From JACVRM01 sp963839815 (GTDB lineage: Bacteria > Actinomycetota > Thermoleophilia > Gaiellales > Gaiellaceae): a DNA stretch of 64,000 nt. The position numbers and the translations under genes are program-made. The DNA is taken from NCBI GenBank assembly GCA_963839815.1, contig CAWIWF010000006.1:1116001-1180000 (forward strand). Direction: 5' to 3'. The first letter of the stretch is position 1, and each line of letters starts with the position of its first letter. The notes under the pieces are model-generated. The model had not been told where the DNA came from. It saw only the letters and a program-made list of their open reading frames with translations, and searched no databases. Below are positions 45,253 to 53,544 of the stretch, piece by piece.

Positions 45253-45271
45253 TTCCCCCAGGGCGGGGGAT
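45253..45271 (+). promoter_or_regulatory. shared upstream motif, protein C copy
   Basis: TTCCCCCA-N4-GGGGGAT, the same spacing as in front of A and B. GAGACAATC follows at the same distance as in B (29 versus 30 nt from GGGGGAT to GACAATC). Confidence 0.6.
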
Positions 45272-45398
45272 AGGAGCGGCCGCGCTGTCGCGAGACAATC
45301 TCCCTACCGCTCGGGGGAGGGGCACGGACGCTGCGAAGCGGCCTCGCCTCCTCCGCTCGGGGGAGAACGTCAATGGGGAGAGCGGAGGGAGGAGCTAC

Positions 45399-48044
45399 AT
45401 GAGACGCGGCACGATCCTTGCGGCGGTCGTGATCGCCTACCTAGGGGTGGTAGGTCCGGCGCTCGCGGCCCCGCCAGATGGTGCGGCGGGACCATGGGCC
45501 GATTACGTCGTTTCGGCAAACCAAGGCATTGCAAATCCGGTCGGGGGCTTCCTCCCGAACCGCAGCGACCCATCGGCAGCGCTCGGGCCGGCAGAGTCGC
45601 CACCCGGGGACGAAGTCGTCATTCCGACGGGGTCGTTCTACAGCATGGGCTTCGGCGGCTCGCTGACGCTCGGCTTCGAGAACCCGATCTGTAACCAGCC
45701 GGGCGTGGATCTCGCGATCGAAGTTCGCGAGATCACGAAGCTTCCGTATCCCGTCGAGCGGGCGCAGGTGTACGTGAGCGAGGACGGGGTCACCTTCCTG
45801 CTCGCAGGCACCGTCAGTCGCGACGACACGGTGGCGATGCCCGCGGGCATCACGGTTGCGAACTTTGTGCGCCTGGTCGACGTGAACGCTCTCGCGGATT
45901 ACGCCTTCGACCCGAACGCCGACGGTTTTGACGTCGACGGGGTCCGGGCGCTGAACACCACGTGCCCGACCGGCAAGATCGAGATCTGCAAGGCCGCGTC
46001 GAACGGCAATACGAACAGGCCGTACCAGTTCACGCTCAACGGCGGCGCGCCGTTTACGGTGCGAGGCGGCCGGTGTAGCGGCCCGATCACCACCCGTCCG
46101 GGCCTGAACACCGTCGTCGAGCTGCAGTCGGTGCCTCCGACCGATGTGAGCGCGATCTCCGTCCGTCCGAGCAACCGGGTCATCAGCCAGGATCTGCCGA
46201 ACCGAACGGCGGTGGTCAAGGTGATCACCGGCTCCACGGCCGCGAGCGAGACCAAGGTCACGTTCACGAACCAGCCGGCCGGAGGCACGACCGGCGACCT
46301 GAAGATCTGCAAGGTGAGCGAGTCGCCGCAGTACTGGGGCAGGCAGTTCAGCTTCCGCGTGAACAACGGCCCCCTCTTCAGCACCGAGGCCAACCCGGCC
46401 TTCGATCCGCCTGGTAGCTGGACGTGCCGGCTCGCCGGGACGTTCGCGGTCGGCTCGAAGGTGACGGTCAAGGAGGAGATCCCGGCCGGCGCCGAGGTCG
46501 CGTTCATCGACAGCGATCCGGCCGACCGCCTGGTCGACTTCGACACCAACGCGGGCACTGCGACCGTGACCATCGGCTCGGGCGCCACGATCGTGCTCTA
46601 CGACAACGAGCCGATCCCGCCCGCGCAGGCCGGGTACATCGAGGTCTGCAAGGACGCCGAGCTGATTGCGTACGCCGAGGGCCCGACCGACGGCGGGCGG
46701 CTGCCCATGCGGTACGAGCCGGACCCCTACGTCAAGGGGCCGTTCACGTTCACGATCAGCCCGCCTGACGGCAGCAGCTTCGACGTCGAGGTCGGCGTCG
46801 GTCAGTGCACCGCTCCGCTCCTCGTCGCTGCCGGTGTCGTCCGGGTGACCGAGCACGCGAAGGCGAACCACACGCTCGTCGACGTGTACACGATCCCCGA
46901 GGACAGGCTGCTCGCCAGCAACCTGATCAACCGCACTGCCGATGTCGAGGTGCCTGTCTCGCCGAACGTGAACGACGAGTCGCAGGTGCACTTCGTCAAC
47001 CGGCGCGACCGCGGGCAGCTGAAGATCTGCAAGGCCCTCGGGCCGGGCAGCGAGGCGCTTTCGGGCATGCGGTTCGAGTTCTGGATCGCGCAGCTCGGCG
47101 ACGCCTCGCTCATGAACTCGGTCGCGAACTGGACCGAGATCACCGCGCTCGCCGGCTCGACCCAGTGCCGGATCGTCGGCGACTACCCCGTCGGCAACCA
47201 GGTGACGGTCGACGAGAGCGATCCCGGTGAGTACGTCGACGTCGCCGGCGAGGTGACCGCGGCAAACCCGCTGACCATCGCGCCTGGGATCAACACCGTG
47301 ACGATCACCAACACGGCCGTCGGTCTGCTCGAGATCTGCAAGGCGGCTGTGCCTGATCTTCGTGTCCAGCCGACCTTCAGGTTCAGGGTCAACAACGGCG
47401 GCATCATCAGCATCCGAGCGGGAACCTGTAAGCCGCCGATGCGAGTCGCGGTCGGCGAGTACACCATCGTCGAGATGGCCGAGATGAACTACGAGCTCGA
47501 TCCAAACGCGCCCGGCGGCGGCATCGTCGTCACGCCGCCCGGTCAGGAGGTCAGCAAGAACCTTGCGCTCCGGACCGTACGCGTCCGCGTCGACTACGGC
47601 GCCGGCGGCGAGACCCGCGTCGACTTCTACAACCGGATCAAGCGGGGCCAGGTCAAGATCTGCAAGCAGGTCTCGCCTGGCTCGATGGACGCGCTCGGCA
47701 TGACGAACTTCACGTACACGTACTTCGCCAACGGGGAGCAGAGCACTGCGGTCGGGCAGAGCATCCGGCACGGCGAGTGCGTGCTGATCACCGATCCGCG
47801 GACCGGCGGGCCACGGGAGTTCCCGATCCTCCAGCCCGGCGGTCAGCCCACCACGGTCACGATCGACGAGGACCAGGCGACCTTCGGCTCCGGCATCGTC
47901 GTCGCGTTCACCTACCAGGGATCGGGCGGCACCGACGGCGGCAACCCGTGCTCCGGCACGATCACGATCGATCCGCTCGGGGCAGGCATGAACCACGTCA
48001 CGTTCATCAACTCCAAGGACAACTTCTCGTGCGTCGGTGACTAA
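45399..48044 (+). CDS. secreted modular ICK-repeat protein C
   Basis: An intact 881-residue paralogue, closest to B. The start MRRGTILAAVVIAYLGVVGP is a signal peptide; the ATG has GGGAGGAGCTAC upstream. The same N-terminal beta-sandwich (PDGAAGPWADYVVSANQG ... GSLTLGFENPICNQPG ... DPNADGFDVDGVRAL) precedes six modules at IEICKAASNG, LKICKVSESP, IEVCKDAELI, LKICKALGPG, LEICKAAVPD and VKICKQVSPG. Modules keep the pattern of a first CK, a NGG/NNG turn, a second Cys and a TVTITN-type closing strand. The end has an extra Cys pair (NPCSGTI, NFSCVGD). Exported, likely structural; function unknown. Confidence 0.85.
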   Translation: MRRGTILAAVVIAYLGVVGPALAAPPDGAAGPWADYVVSANQGIANPVGGFLPNRSDPSAALGPAESPPGDEVVIPTGSFYSMGFGGSLTLGFENPICNQPGVDLAIEVREITKLPYPVERAQVYVSEDGVTFLLAGTVSRDDTVAMPAGITVANFVRLVDVNALADYAFDPNADGFDVDGVRALNTTCPTGKIEICKAASNGNTNRPYQFTLNGGAPFTVRGGRCSGPITTRPGLNTVVELQSVPPTDVSAISVRPSNRVISQDLPNRTAVVKVITGSTAASETKVTFTNQPAGGTTGDLKICKVSESPQYWGRQFSFRVNNGPLFSTEANPAFDPPGSWTCRLAGTFAVGSKVTVKEEIPAGAEVAFIDSDPADRLVDFDTNAGTATVTIGSGATIVLYDNEPIPPAQAGYIEVCKDAELIAYAEGPTDGGRLPMRYEPDPYVKGPFTFTISPPDGSSFDVEVGVGQCTAPLLVAAGVVRVTEHAKANHTLVDVYTIPEDRLLASNLINRTADVEVPVSPNVNDESQVHFVNRRDRGQLKICKALGPGSEALSGMRFEFWIAQLGDASLMNSVANWTEITALAGSTQCRIVGDYPVGNQVTVDESDPGEYVDVAGEVTAANPLTIAPGINTVTITNTAVGLLEICKAAVPDLRVQPTFRFRVNNGGIISIRAGTCKPPMRVAVGEYTIVEMAEMNYELDPNAPGGGIVVTPPGQEVSKNLALRTVRVRVDYGAGGETRVDFYNRIKRGQVKICKQVSPGSMDALGMTNFTYTYFANGEQSTAVGQSIRHGECVLITDPRTGGPREFPILQPGGQPTTVTIDEDQATFGSGIVVAFTYQGSGGTDGGNPCSGTITIDPLGAGMNHVTFINSKDNFSCVGD

Positions 48045-48068
48045 CCGACCGTCCTGCTGACGTGCTCC

Positions 48069-48099
48069 GACGAGGGCCCCGGATTCCGGGGCCCTCGTC
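48069..48099 (+). terminator. terminator after protein C
   Basis: Perfect 14-bp stem GACGAGGGCCCCGG / CCGGGGCCCTCGTC with loop ATT, 24 nt past the stop, followed by ATTCACC. Confidence 0.82.
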
Positions 48100-48196
48100 A
48101 TTCACCCCCTGCGCTTGCATCCCGCCCGAAGTCGCACAAGATGAGGGAGAGGACTGGGGTTGCGGAGCAGCGTGCGCTGCTCCGAGAGGGAGGTCG

Positions 48197-50611
48197 GTGC
48201 AAGGACACGTGCGCGTGAGGCTGACGCGAGCGGCGTTGCCGGCGATGCTGGCGGCGGCCGCGTTGCTCTGGGCAGAACCGGGCGCGGCCGCCCGGTCGAG
48301 CGGTGGGACGATCGACGTCTGTGCCGCCGCCGATCTCGGTGCCTCCGGCGCGCCGGTCCTCGCCTCGCTCAACGGGGGTGCACCCTTCGCGATCCAGGTC
48401 GGGCGGTGCACCGGGCCGCGCCCGGTGGCTCCGGGCACCATCGACGTCGCTCTCGTGTCCGAGGCCGCGGTGGGGGTCGTCGACGTTCGCCCGGCGTCGC
48501 GACGGCTCGCGACCGACGCCGTTGCACGGACCGCGACCGCTGGCGTTCCCGGCGGCTCGACTGCGGCCACGCGCACGATCGTGACCTTCGCGGCGACGCC
48601 CCTGGGGATCGGTGGGCCGGGGAGCGGCCAGGGTGCGATCGAAGTATGCGCGTCGGCTGACAACGGGATGGCCGACCGTGCCTTCCAGTTCGCGCTCAAC
48701 GGCGGCGCGTCGTTCAGCGTGCTTGGCGGCTCGTGTAGCGGGGAGCTCACCACGCGGGCCGGCGCCAACCTCGTCCAGATGCTGTCGTCGGCCACGGGTC
48801 AGGTCACGGCGATCGACGTCTCGCCGTTCGGGCGGACGGTGAGCCTCGATGCCGGCGCGCAGCGCGTCGTGGCGCTCGCGCAGCCCGGGCTGGACGGCCT
48901 TGCTCCCACGCGTGTGACGTTTACCGTTGCACCGCCTGGCGGAGGCTCGGGCACCGGCGACCTGAAGATCTGCAAGACGAGTCGCACGCCGTCCTTCCAG
49001 GGACGGCCCTTCTCGTTCTCCCTCAACGCCGGCCCGGCTTTCAGCATCGAGGCCGGATCGTCGGAAGCACCCGTGTGCAGCGCGCCTGTGACCTACGCGG
49101 TCGGGACGCGCGTGGTCGTCCAGGAGTTGGCAACCACCAACGTCGTCGTCGACTCGATCGCAGTGTCGGACGGGCGCGGCAGCGACGTCGACCCGGCGAG
49201 GGGGGCTGCGACCGCCACGGTCGGCACAGGGACGACGGTGGTCACCTTCGACAACGAGCCGTCGCCCGTGCCGCAGATGGGGTACGTGGAGGTCTGCAAG
49301 GACGCGGAAGGCCCCGACGTCACCGGTCTCTTCGACTTCGTCATCACGGCACCCGGGTTCAGCCGGACGGCCGGCGCGTATGCCGGGCAGTGCACCGGGC
49401 CGATCGAGGTTCCTGCCGGCTATGTCGCCCTCGAGGAGCTCGCCCGGCCAGGCTTCGAGCTCTACACCGTCGCCACGGAGCCGTCGACGCGCCTGATCGA
49501 AGCCAATCTGATCAACCGGACGATGACGGTCGAGGTGCCGGCCGGCGATCCGTCGACCGAGACCCAGGTGCACTTCGTCAATCGCGCGATCCGCGGACAA
49601 CTGAAGGTATGCAAGGCGCTCGCGGCCGACAGCGGCGCACTCGCCGACCAGGTCTTCCTGTTCGACGTCACCCGTCACGTGGATGCGCCTCAGCCCGGGC
49701 CGGTCGAGCGGGCGCGCGTGCGCGCGACCGCTGCCACGACTCAGTGCGTCATCGCCGGTTGGTATCCGGTGGGTGAGATCGTCCGCGTGGACGAGGTCTT
49801 CGCCCAAGACCTCGCGGCGGGCGACTCGGACGCCGCCGTGGCCCAGTCCGGCGTCTACGTCGACGTCTCGGGAGAAGGAACGTCGACAATCGCTCCCGGC
49901 ATCAACTCGGTCACCGTCTCGAACCGCGCCGTCGGGCTGCTGACGATCTGCAAGGCCCGGGTGCCCGAGATCAACGGGCAACCACTCTTCCGCTTCCGGA
50001 TCGACGGCGGCGGGATCACCACCGTGCGCTCGGGTACCTGCACCCCGCCGTCGCGAGTGTCGGTCGGTGCTCACACGATCGTCGAGATGGCCGAGAACGA
50101 CTACGAGCTCGACCTCGCGGCGGCGGGTGCCGGCATCGACGTCTACCCGGTCACCCGCGAGGTGGCGCGGAACGCCGGGCTGCGCACCGTCACGGTGTCG
50201 GTTCCCTACGGAGCCGACGGCGAGACGCGCGTGCTGTTCGCGAACCGGGTCAGACAGGGGGCGGTGAAGGTGTGCAAGCAGGTGACACCGGGATCCCTCG
50301 ACTCACTCGGCAGCCGGAGCTTCGGGTTCACGGTGACGATCGGAGGCAGCGCCCACCGAATCGAGGGGATCCGCCCCGGCGAGTGTTCGACGCCGCTACC
50401 CGCAGAGCCGATTCTTCACCCCGACGGTACCGCGCGTGGCGTGGTGGTCGTCGAGGACGGCGCCGGGCCGGGTGGAAGCTGGGCCGCCCAGGCGATCGCC
50501 TGTAGCGGCTGCCGCGCTTCGATCGCGACCGACCTCATCGCTGGAGAGGTCCGGTTCACCCTTGCGCCCGCCACCAGCGCGATCACGTTCACGAACACCG
50601 CCCGGGGCTAG
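48197..50611 (+). CDS. secreted modular ICK-repeat protein D
   Basis: An 804-residue, most divergent paralogue. GTG at 48197 with GGGAGG upstream gives the signal peptide VRLTRAALPAMLAAAALLWA. It lacks the N-terminal sandwich of B and C. Instead it has seven modules, opening at IDVCAAADLG (CA, not CK), IEVCASADNG, LKICKTSRTP, VEVCKDAEGP, LKVCKALAAD, LTICKARVPE and VKVCKQVTPG. A CSGCRA Cys pair sits near the end. The upstream region has only a half match to the A-C motif (TTCACCCC at 48101), so it may be regulated differently or read through from C. Extracellular; no enzymatic motif. Confidence 0.82.
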   Translation: MQGHVRVRLTRAALPAMLAAAALLWAEPGAAARSSGGTIDVCAAADLGASGAPVLASLNGGAPFAIQVGRCTGPRPVAPGTIDVALVSEAAVGVVDVRPASRRLATDAVARTATAGVPGGSTAATRTIVTFAATPLGIGGPGSGQGAIEVCASADNGMADRAFQFALNGGASFSVLGGSCSGELTTRAGANLVQMLSSATGQVTAIDVSPFGRTVSLDAGAQRVVALAQPGLDGLAPTRVTFTVAPPGGGSGTGDLKICKTSRTPSFQGRPFSFSLNAGPAFSIEAGSSEAPVCSAPVTYAVGTRVVVQELATTNVVVDSIAVSDGRGSDVDPARGAATATVGTGTTVVTFDNEPSPVPQMGYVEVCKDAEGPDVTGLFDFVITAPGFSRTAGAYAGQCTGPIEVPAGYVALEELARPGFELYTVATEPSTRLIEANLINRTMTVEVPAGDPSTETQVHFVNRAIRGQLKVCKALAADSGALADQVFLFDVTRHVDAPQPGPVERARVRATAATTQCVIAGWYPVGEIVRVDEVFAQDLAAGDSDAAVAQSGVYVDVSGEGTSTIAPGINSVTVSNRAVGLLTICKARVPEINGQPLFRFRIDGGGITTVRSGTCTPPSRVSVGAHTIVEMAENDYELDLAAAGAGIDVYPVTREVARNAGLRTVTVSVPYGADGETRVLFANRVRQGAVKVCKQVTPGSLDSLGSRSFGFTVTIGGSAHRIEGIRPGECSTPLPAEPILHPDGTARGVVVVEDGAGPGGSWAAQAIACSGCRASIATDLIAGEVRFTLAPATSAITFTNTARG

Positions 50612-50624
50612 CTTCGACTTGAAA

Positions 50625-50643
50625 TAGCGGGTGGCTCCCGCTA
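50625..50643 (+). terminator. hairpin after protein D
   Basis: TAGCGGG-TGGCT-CCCGCTA, 7-bp arms, 13 nt past the stop. Weaker than the hairpins after A-C and without a U-tract. Confidence 0.5.
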
Positions 50644-50833
50644 GACTCCCGCGACGGCGGTTTCGCCCTGCCCGAAAACGGGAATCCGCCAACGGCGCTC
50701 AACGTTAGAACTGGGTAGATCGCCGTCGATGAGCGCCCCTCCCCCGCAGACGCGCTCTCGACGGCGGTTCCGACTCACGAGACGCAGGCCGACAGGGCCC
50801 GCGCCGCCCCCGCCCACACGAAAGAGGAACGAC

Positions 50834-51049
50834 TTGAACGCAGCAGTACAGCCACAGCTGACTCTCCGCACCGTGACGTGTGCCGCCTGCGGCACCGTCT
50901 GGCAGCTCCAGTCGACCGGCCTGCCGGCCACGGTCGACGTGTGCGCCGCGTGCCATCCGGCGTACACCGGGGAGGAGCGGAGGCAGACACGGGGAAGCCG
51001 GATCGAGCGCTTCGAGCGCCGGCGGCGACTCACGGAGGAGCAGGCATGA
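50834..51049 (+). CDS. bL31-like zinc protein coupled to the sigma gene
   Basis: A 71-residue protein starting at a TTG with AGAGGAAC upstream. Two zinc knuckles, TCAACGTVW and VDVCAACHPAYTGEERRQ, followed by GSRIERFERR, match ribosomal protein bL31 of the zinc-binding (C+) type. The usual N-terminal MKxxIHPxY is replaced by MNAAVQPQLTLRTVT. It overlaps the sigma-factor ATG (ATGA), which is unusual for a ribosomal protein gene. It may be a true ribosomal paralogue or a repurposed zinc protein that regulates or senses for the sigma factor. Confidence 0.72.
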   Translation: MNAAVQPQLTLRTVTCAACGTVWQLQSTGLPATVDVCAACHPAYTGEERRQTRGSRIERFERRRRLTEEQA

Positions 51050-52140
51050 CGACGACGATGAAGGAGGAACGCCAGATTTCCCCCCAGTACGAGACGATCG
51101 ACCGTTTCCTCGAGGAGACGGAGGAGCGCGGCACTGTCGCCCAGGCCGAGCTCGAGGCGCTCGCCCTCGAGCACGATCTCGACGAGTCCGAGCTCGCAGA
51201 GCTGACCCAGGAGCTCGAGGCGCGCGGAGTGGAGCGGACCGAGTCCGAGCCCGACGATGAGCCCGCCGAGCGGGTCGTCCCCGGCCTGGACCTGAGCGTC
51301 GAGCCGAGCGGCACGACCGACTCGCTTCAGCTCTTCCTGAACGAGATCGGCCGCCACGAGCTGCTCACCGCGGCCGAGGAGGTCACCCTCGCGAAGCGCG
51401 TCGAGCGCGGCGACGCGGCGGCGAAGGAGCGCATGATCAACTCCAACCTGCGTCTCGTGGTCTCGGTTGCCAAGCGCTACCAGGGGCACGGCGTGCCGCT
51501 CCTCGATCTCGTCCAGGACGGCGTCATCGGTCTCAACCGCGCCGTCGAGAAGTTCGACTGGCGCCGCGGCTTCAAGTTCTCGACCTACGCCACGTGGTGG
51601 ATCCGCCAGGCCGTGCAGCGCGCGGTGGCGAACCAGGCGCGGACGATCCGCGTGCCGGTGCACGTTCACGAGCGCCGGCAGAAGCTCGCCCGCGCCGGTC
51701 AGCGCCTTCAGATCGAGCTCGGCCGCAAGCCGACGATCGAGGAGCTCGCCCAGGCCACGGGCCTGCGGCTCGACCACGCCGAGGAGGCCATGGAGGTCGC
51801 CGACGCGTCCGTCTCGCTCAACCAGGCGGTCGGAAGCGACGGCGACGGGGAGCTCGGCGAGCTCTTCGCCGACCAGTCTGCGGTCGACCCCGAGGAAGAG
51901 GCGTCCGAGTCGTTGCGCCGCCAGGCCGTTCGCGACATCGTCACCCGCCTGCCGGAGCGCGAGCGGCGGGTCGTGGAGCTGCGTTTCGGACTCGCCGACG
52001 GCGAGCCGTGGGCACTCGAGGCGATCGGCCGTGAGCTCGGCATCACGCGCGAGCGGGTTCGCCAGCTCGAGGCCACCGCGCTCCGCAAGCTCGAGCTCGC
52101 CCTCGCGGGCGAGGACGTCGAGCTGGCCGCGGCCGCCTAG
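51046..52140 (+). CDS. RNA polymerase sigma factor, sigma-70 (RpoD/SigA-like), second copy
   Basis: A 364-residue sigma factor with the same domain order as the one at 3726-4760: a region 1.1-like start (QYETIDRFLEETEERG), region 1.2 (SLQLFLNEIGRHELLT), region 2 with EKFDWRRGFKFSTYATWWIR, region 3 (VPVHVHERRQKLARAG) and region 4 HTH (LEAIGRELGITRERVRQLE). Residues that contact the -10 are intact, so promoter specificity is probably close to the housekeeping one. Its start is coupled to the bL31-like gene. A dyad element follows 39 nt after the stop, as after the other sigma gene. Confidence 0.93.
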   Translation: MTTTMKEERQISPQYETIDRFLEETEERGTVAQAELEALALEHDLDESELAELTQELEARGVERTESEPDDEPAERVVPGLDLSVEPSGTTDSLQLFLNEIGRHELLTAAEEVTLAKRVERGDAAAKERMINSNLRLVVSVAKRYQGHGVPLLDLVQDGVIGLNRAVEKFDWRRGFKFSTYATWWIRQAVQRAVANQARTIRVPVHVHERRQKLARAGQRLQIELGRKPTIEELAQATGLRLDHAEEAMEVADASVSLNQAVGSDGDGELGELFADQSAVDPEEEASESLRRQAVRDIVTRLPERERRVVELRFGLADGEPWALEAIGRELGITRERVRQLEATALRKLELALAGEDVELAAAA

Positions 52141-52179
52141 CCGCTTCCCTCGCGCCGCTACGCGGCGCGTCGGTCGCTT

Positions 52180-52278
52180 CACGGGGGAAACCCGGTTTCC
52201 CCCGTGGTCCCCCTCGTTCAAGTCACGCGCCGGAGCCGCGCGGTGCCTCCGGGCGGCGAAGCCGCCCTCCGGCGATGG
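52180..52278 (+). repeat. dispersed dyad element, copy 6
   Basis: A perfect 27-bp dyad at 52180-52206, then ACGCGCCGGAGCCGCGC and a second hairpin GGGCGGCgaaGCCGCCC. It lies 39 nt past the sigma-factor stop. The 480-bp gap up to 52621 is filled by this copy and the two degenerate ones that follow; no gene is supported there. Confidence 0.87.
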
Positions 52279-52349
52279 AGGAACAGAGGCTGGCTAGGCT
52301 GGGTGTCGTGACGCTGTCGGTGAGATCGCGCGAACGTCCGCTCGCCTGT

Positions 52350-52427
52350 GCCGGCTCCGCCATGGCCATGAAGTGCGCGAACGCCCGCAAGGAGGGGGCT
52401 CACGGGGGAACCAGGGGTTCCCACGTG
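52350..52427 (-). repeat. degenerate dyad element, copy 7 (reverse)
   Basis: GCCGGCTCCGCC, then AAGTGCGCGAACGCCCGCAA, then GGAGGGGGCT and an imperfect dyad at 52401-52427 (CACGGGGGAACC / GGGTTCCCACGTG-like). A variant family with a different middle from copies 1-6. It is repeated directly as copy 8. Confidence 0.75.
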
Positions 52428-52524
52428 CTCTCTCGGTGAGATCGAGCGATTGGCGGCCGGAGCCGGGTTCATCCCGGCGGGAGGCGAGCTGACCTTGGGG
52501 CAACGGCTGGCTCACCCCGCGCAG

Positions 52525-52601
52525 GGCCGGCTCCGCCACCGCCATGAAGTGCGCGCACGCCCGCAAGGAGGGGGCTCACGGGGGACCGGGGTTCCCCCGT
52601 G
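52525..52601 (-). repeat. degenerate dyad element, copy 8 (reverse)
   Basis: A direct repeat of copy 7, about 175 bp away. GCCGGCTCCGCC, AAGTGCGCGCACGCCCGCAA and GGAGGGGGCT are nearly identical. It ends in a 25-bp dyad at 52577-52601. A TCGGTGAGATCG string also precedes both copies, at 52318 and 52434, so the duplicated unit is larger than the element. Confidence 0.75.
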
Positions 52602-52620
52602 CGAGCGAGCGGAGCGACGC

Positions 52621-53544
52621 GTGAAGCTGGAGGGCATCCACCACATCACGTGCATCACGGCCGACGCGCCGCGGAACGTCGACTTCTACGCGCGCGTCCT
52701 GGGCCTGCGGCTCGTCAAGAAGACCGTCAACCAGGACGACCCCACCGTCTACCACCTCTTCTATGCGGACGAGCGAGGCTCGGCCGGCGCCGACATCACC
52801 TTCTTCGAGTACCCGGGCGCGCCACGCGGCCGCCCCGGGCCGGGGATGGTTCACCGGATCACCTGGCGGGTCGGATCCCAGGAGGCCCTGGCGTTCTGGG
52901 CAGAACGACTCGGGAGCGAAGGCGTCGAGTCGCACCGGGCCGACCGGCGTCTCCGGTTCGTGGATCCCGAGGGGTTGGAGCTCGAGCTGGCGGTTGTCGA
53001 GACGCTCGACGAGCCGCTCGTCGCGGAGCACCCGGACGTGCCCCCGGAACATGCGCTGCACGGCTTCGACGGAGTTCGGGCCTATGCGGTCGAGCCGAAC
53101 GCAAGCGCTCGCTTCCTGCAGGACGCCCTGCTCTTCGCAACCGCTCGGCGAGTCGACCTGGGAGGCTCGCGGCGGCGCCCGAGGTGGGCTCTACGCGTAC
53201 GACCCCGCGCCATCCGAGCGCGGGATCGGGGGCGCCGGAACGGTGCACCATGTCGCCTGGTCGTCGCCCCCAGAGCAGCATGAGCACTGGCGGGAGCGGG
53301 CGGCCCGCGCGGGTGCGTCGCCGACCCCGTGATCGACCGCTTCTACTTCCGGTCGATCTACTTCCGCGAGCCGAACGGCATCCTCTTCGAGATCGCGACA
53401 CTCGGGCCGGGTTTCACCGCCGACGAGCCGCTCGAGACGCTCGGCGAGCGCCTGTCCCTACCGCCCGCCTACGAGCACCTGCGCGACCGGGTCGAGCAGG
53501 TGCTGACCCCACTGCCCGACGTCCGGGCGGCGCGTCGCCGGTGA
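52621..53544 (+). CDS. ring-cleaving dioxygenase (MhqA/MhqO-like VOC protein), two frameshifts
   Basis: A two-module VOC dioxygenase of about 307 residues. The N-terminal half is clear: LEGIHHITCITADAPRNVDF, VLGLRLVKKTVNQDDPTVYH, TFFEYPGAPRGRPGPGM. The C-terminal half (GLYAYDPAPSERGIGGAGTV, HHVAWSSP, FYFRSIYFREPNGILFEIAT) carries the second His and the Glu metal ligands. Phase changes near 53150 and 53330 separate the parts; single-base corrections restore one protein. The family cleaves hydroquinones or similar diols. It is coupled to a carboxylesterase gene by GTGA, as with MhqO/MhqD-type pairs. Confidence 0.8.

Noticed and set aside
45441..48101. 886-codon minus-strand frame across protein C
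   Set aside because: Asp/Arg/Val-rich shadow of the plus-strand repeats; no domain, and it runs through the C terminator hairpin.
48098..50074. 658-codon minus-strand frame across protein D
   Set aside because: Same explanation: the antisense of ICK modules, with no independent protein features.
40243..50611. Tandem proteins A-D as a CRISPR or DNA-level satellite repeat
   Set aside because: Similarity is at protein level in modules of 100-150 residues, with no regular identical DNA repeats or spacers.
4792..52601. Recurring GNRVSPV / GKPGFPR peptides at the ends of several frames
   Set aside because: These are translations of the dyad element, not a conserved protein tail.
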